Origin: an uncultured Bacilli bacterium
GTDB taxonomy: Bacteria; Bacillota_I; Bacilli_A; RF39; UBA660
Assembly: GCA_947627965.1 (NCBI GenBank)
Contig: CANQYA010000064.1
Location: 1-5,957 of the forward strand
Length of the DNA stretch: 5,957 bases
Direction of reading: 5' to 3'
A program made the translations under genes and the position numbers. Positions 4,492 through 5,957 of this stretch are shown here, piece by piece. Under the pieces are notes generated by a model that was not told where the DNA came from, made no database searches, and saw nothing but the letters and a program-made list of their open reading frames with translations. The first letter of the stretch is position 1. Each line of letters begins with the position of its first letter.

Positions 4492-5427
4492 ATGATAATT
4501 AGATTAGGTTATGTAGCTATTAGTAAATCTTTAGAAAACGTTACTTCGTCACATACTTTGACATATACTAATTTTAAAAAAGATAATAATATTAATAAAA
4601 TATATGAAGTTATTGATAAAAATTTGAATGATTTAGAAAAAATTATTACTTATAACATTAAAAATAATATCCATTTTTATCGTTTATCTTCTAAAATTAT
4701 TCCTCTCGATAATATAAAATTAGATTATTTTACTAAATTTAAAAATAAATTTAGTAAAATAGCAAAATTAATAAATGATAACAATATGCGAGTTGATGTA
4801 CATCCTAATCAATTTACTGTTTTAAATAGTGTTAAAGAAGAAGTATTAACAAATACTAATTTAATTTTAGAAAACCAATATCAATTACTAAGTTATTTTG
4901 ATATTAAAAATAAAGTTATTATTCTACATGTCGGTAGTAATGTATTGGGTAAAAAAAATTCTCTTAGACGTTTTATTAATAATTTTAATAAGTTACCTAA
5001 CTATTTAAAAGAATGTATTGCCATAGAAAATGACGATAAAATTTTTAATATAAGTGATGTATTAGATATAGCTAATCAATTAAATATTCCTTTAGTTCTC
5101 GATTATCATCATCATTTATGTAATGGAAGTAAGGAAATAGATATAACTTCTTATTATGAAAAAATATTTGCTACCTGGAAAAAGATAAATCCTAAAGTAC
5201 ATTTTTCTTCTCCTAAAGCTAATAATAAAAAAGATATACGAAGTCATAATGATTATATCGATGTCGATACATTTATAGCATTTATTGAAGAAATTAAACA
5301 TTTACCATACGATATCGATATTATGTTAGAAGCTAAAGAAAAAGACGAAGCTTTATTCCGTCTTGTAAGAAATTTAAAATATAAAACTAATTATACTTTT
5401 ATTGACGAGACTACTTTTATTGTTTAA
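4492..5427 (+). CDS. uvsE: UV damage endonuclease UvsE (UVDE family)
   Basis: This is a 311-residue enzyme of the UVDE family, a metal-dependent TIM-barrel nuclease that nicks DNA 5' to UV photoproducts (cyclobutane dimers and 6-4 products) to start excision repair. Motifs appear in order: MIIRLGYVAIS start, H61, HPNQF (H104), LHVG (H146), IENDDK (E179), LDYHHH (D204, H207), PKVHFSS (K235, H237), SHNDYID (H252) and MLEAKEKDEAL (E280). These line up with the metal ligands and the carboxylated lysine of the Thermus thermophilus enzyme, as I recall them. The start at 4492 gives the family's usual N-terminus and has GGTG 6 nt upstream; in-frame TTG 4465 and ATG 4480 are less likely. It diverges from rpmG and converges on the penicillin-binding protein gene. 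B. subtilis has a UvsE homologue linked to spore UV resistance, which would suit this sporulation setting. Base use is extremely AT-rich. Confidence 0.93.
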   Translation: MIIRLGYVAISKSLENVTSSHTLTYTNFKKDNNINKIYEVIDKNLNDLEKIITYNIKNNIHFYRLSSKIIPLDNIKLDYFTKFKNKFSKIAKLINDNNMRVDVHPNQFTVLNSVKEEVLTNTNLILENQYQLLSYFDIKNKVIILHVGSNVLGKKNSLRRFINNFNKLPNYLKECIAIENDDKIFNISDVLDIANQLNIPLVLDYHHHLCNGSKEIDITSYYEKIFATWKKINPKVHFSSPKANNKKDIRSHNDYIDVDTFIAFIEEIKHLPYDIDIMLEAKEKDEALFRLVRNLKYKTNYTFIDETTFIV

Positions 5428-5957
5428 TCATAACCATAAGTATCAAAAAAATAATTAGATATCCTTTTAGCTATTCTAAAGTTAGCATTACTCATAAAAT
5501 CACTAGAAGTATTAGGATTTATTAAATCAGGAGAAGTAACTGTAATAGTCATTTTAGGTTTATTAGAAGGAGCATACCCAGCAAAAGTTTTTGATAGAGT
5601 TTCAGTATCGACAATACCATCATTATTAGTATCTAAAAAGGATTCACTAGTACCAGTTTTACCAGCAGGATCCCAAGTATATCCCATAACTCCAGCACCT
5701 GTACCATAACTAACTACTGCTCTTAAACCTTCTTGAATACGAGCTAAAAAAGTTTTATTATCTATTTCATTTAAAACGATAGGTTCTACTTTATAATTTA
5801 GTTTTCCTAATTCGTTACTATCTGTTCCATAATAAACTTCTTTTAACAAATGCGGTTTAAGTCTTAATCCATTAGAAGCAATAGTATTCATATATTGTGA
5901 TAATTGCATAGTAGTATAAGTATCGTATTGACCTATAGCAAAATTAAGTAAAAGGTC
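5424..5957 (-). CDS. Class B penicillin-binding protein, C-terminal part only
   Basis: The last 177 residues are in the window; the rest lies beyond the right edge. The fragment is the end of a transpeptidase domain, which cross-links peptidoglycan outside the membrane. FAIGQYDTYTTMQLSQYMNT followed by IASNGLRLKPHLLKEV is typical of the PBP2 (MrdA) branch. AGKTGTSES supplies the KTG active-site motif (K100-G102); the catalytic SxxK and SxN motifs would lie off the window. Just after KTG is DTNNDGIVDTET (residues 109-120), which resembles an EF-hand or dockerin calcium loop. TFAGYAPSNKPKMTITVTSP is the usual last strand region. No PASTA domain follows. It could be the cell-elongation enzyme or a sporulation paralogue; this end cannot decide. 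Its stop overlaps that of uvsE by 3 bases on the opposite strand. Confidence 0.9.
   Translation of the reverse strand, partial: DLLLNFAIGQYDTYTTMQLSQYMNTIASNGLRLKPHLLKEVYYGTDSNELGKLNYKVEPIVLNEIDNKTFLARIQEGLRAVVSYGTGAGVMGYTWDPAGKTGTSESFLDTNNDGIVDTETLSKTFAGYAPSNKPKMTITVTSPDLINPNTSSDFMSNANFRIAKRISNYFFDTYGYD

Noticed and set aside
5116..5301. 61-codon minus-strand open frame
   Set aside because: It is antisense inside uvsE across the conserved LDYHHH to HNDY region, and is rich in Ile, Phe and Tyr as expected from complementing AT-rich codons.

Overview
This window comes from a very AT-rich, standard-code Gram-positive bacterium of the Firmicutes that carries endospore genes. Tryptophan is encoded by TGG and every readable stop codon is TAA. 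The best lineage clue is a GerE-GerM gene pair in Bacillus-like order, next to SpoIIIAH and EF-P. I place it in the Bacilli in the broad sense, possibly an uncultured low-GC gut-type lineage. That placement is inference.

Left part (1-1635), accessory-looking. A 383-residue protein of unknown family (206-1357, minus) is built from two tandem copies of a ~175-residue unit. Parts of the two copies are nearly identical at the DNA level. It has its own promoter, with TTTACA/TGTAAA palindromes over and upstream of it. Downstream, a good sigma-A-type promoter (172-200, minus) reads into a ~110-nt leader. That leader holds an imperfect hairpin and two copies of a 14-bp word, and may lead to a reading frame that runs off the left edge.

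Middle part (1598-3619), all minus strand. A tRNA-Arg(UCU) gene has its own terminator, and its promoter lies partly inside the end of gerM. Upstream is a probable mother-cell operon of gerE (LuxR/GerE-type regulator) and gerM (two GerMN domains), preceded by a sigma-K-like promoter. The gerE frame has no ATG, GTG or TTG start and seems to begin at ATT. Next is spoIIIAH, with its own terminator. GerM and SpoIIIAH homologues both belong to the SpoIIIA-SpoIIQ channel complex between mother cell and forespore, so the cluster is functionally coherent. The spoIIIAA-AG genes that lie between efp and spoIIIAH in B. subtilis are absent here.

Right part (3610-5957). rpmG (ribosomal protein L33) and efp (elongation factor P) form a housekeeping operon read leftward from a good promoter. 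Divergent from it is uvsE, a UV-damage endonuclease with its metal ligands visible. Its stop codon overlaps, tail to tail, the stop of a class B penicillin-binding protein whose 5' part lies beyond the right edge.

No insertion sequence, CRISPR array or transposase is visible. No complete new multi-gene system is evident. The items most worth checking are the ATT-start gerE, the spoIIIAH/gerE/gerM cluster without spoIIIAA-AG, the duplicated unknown protein, and the structured leader at the left edge.
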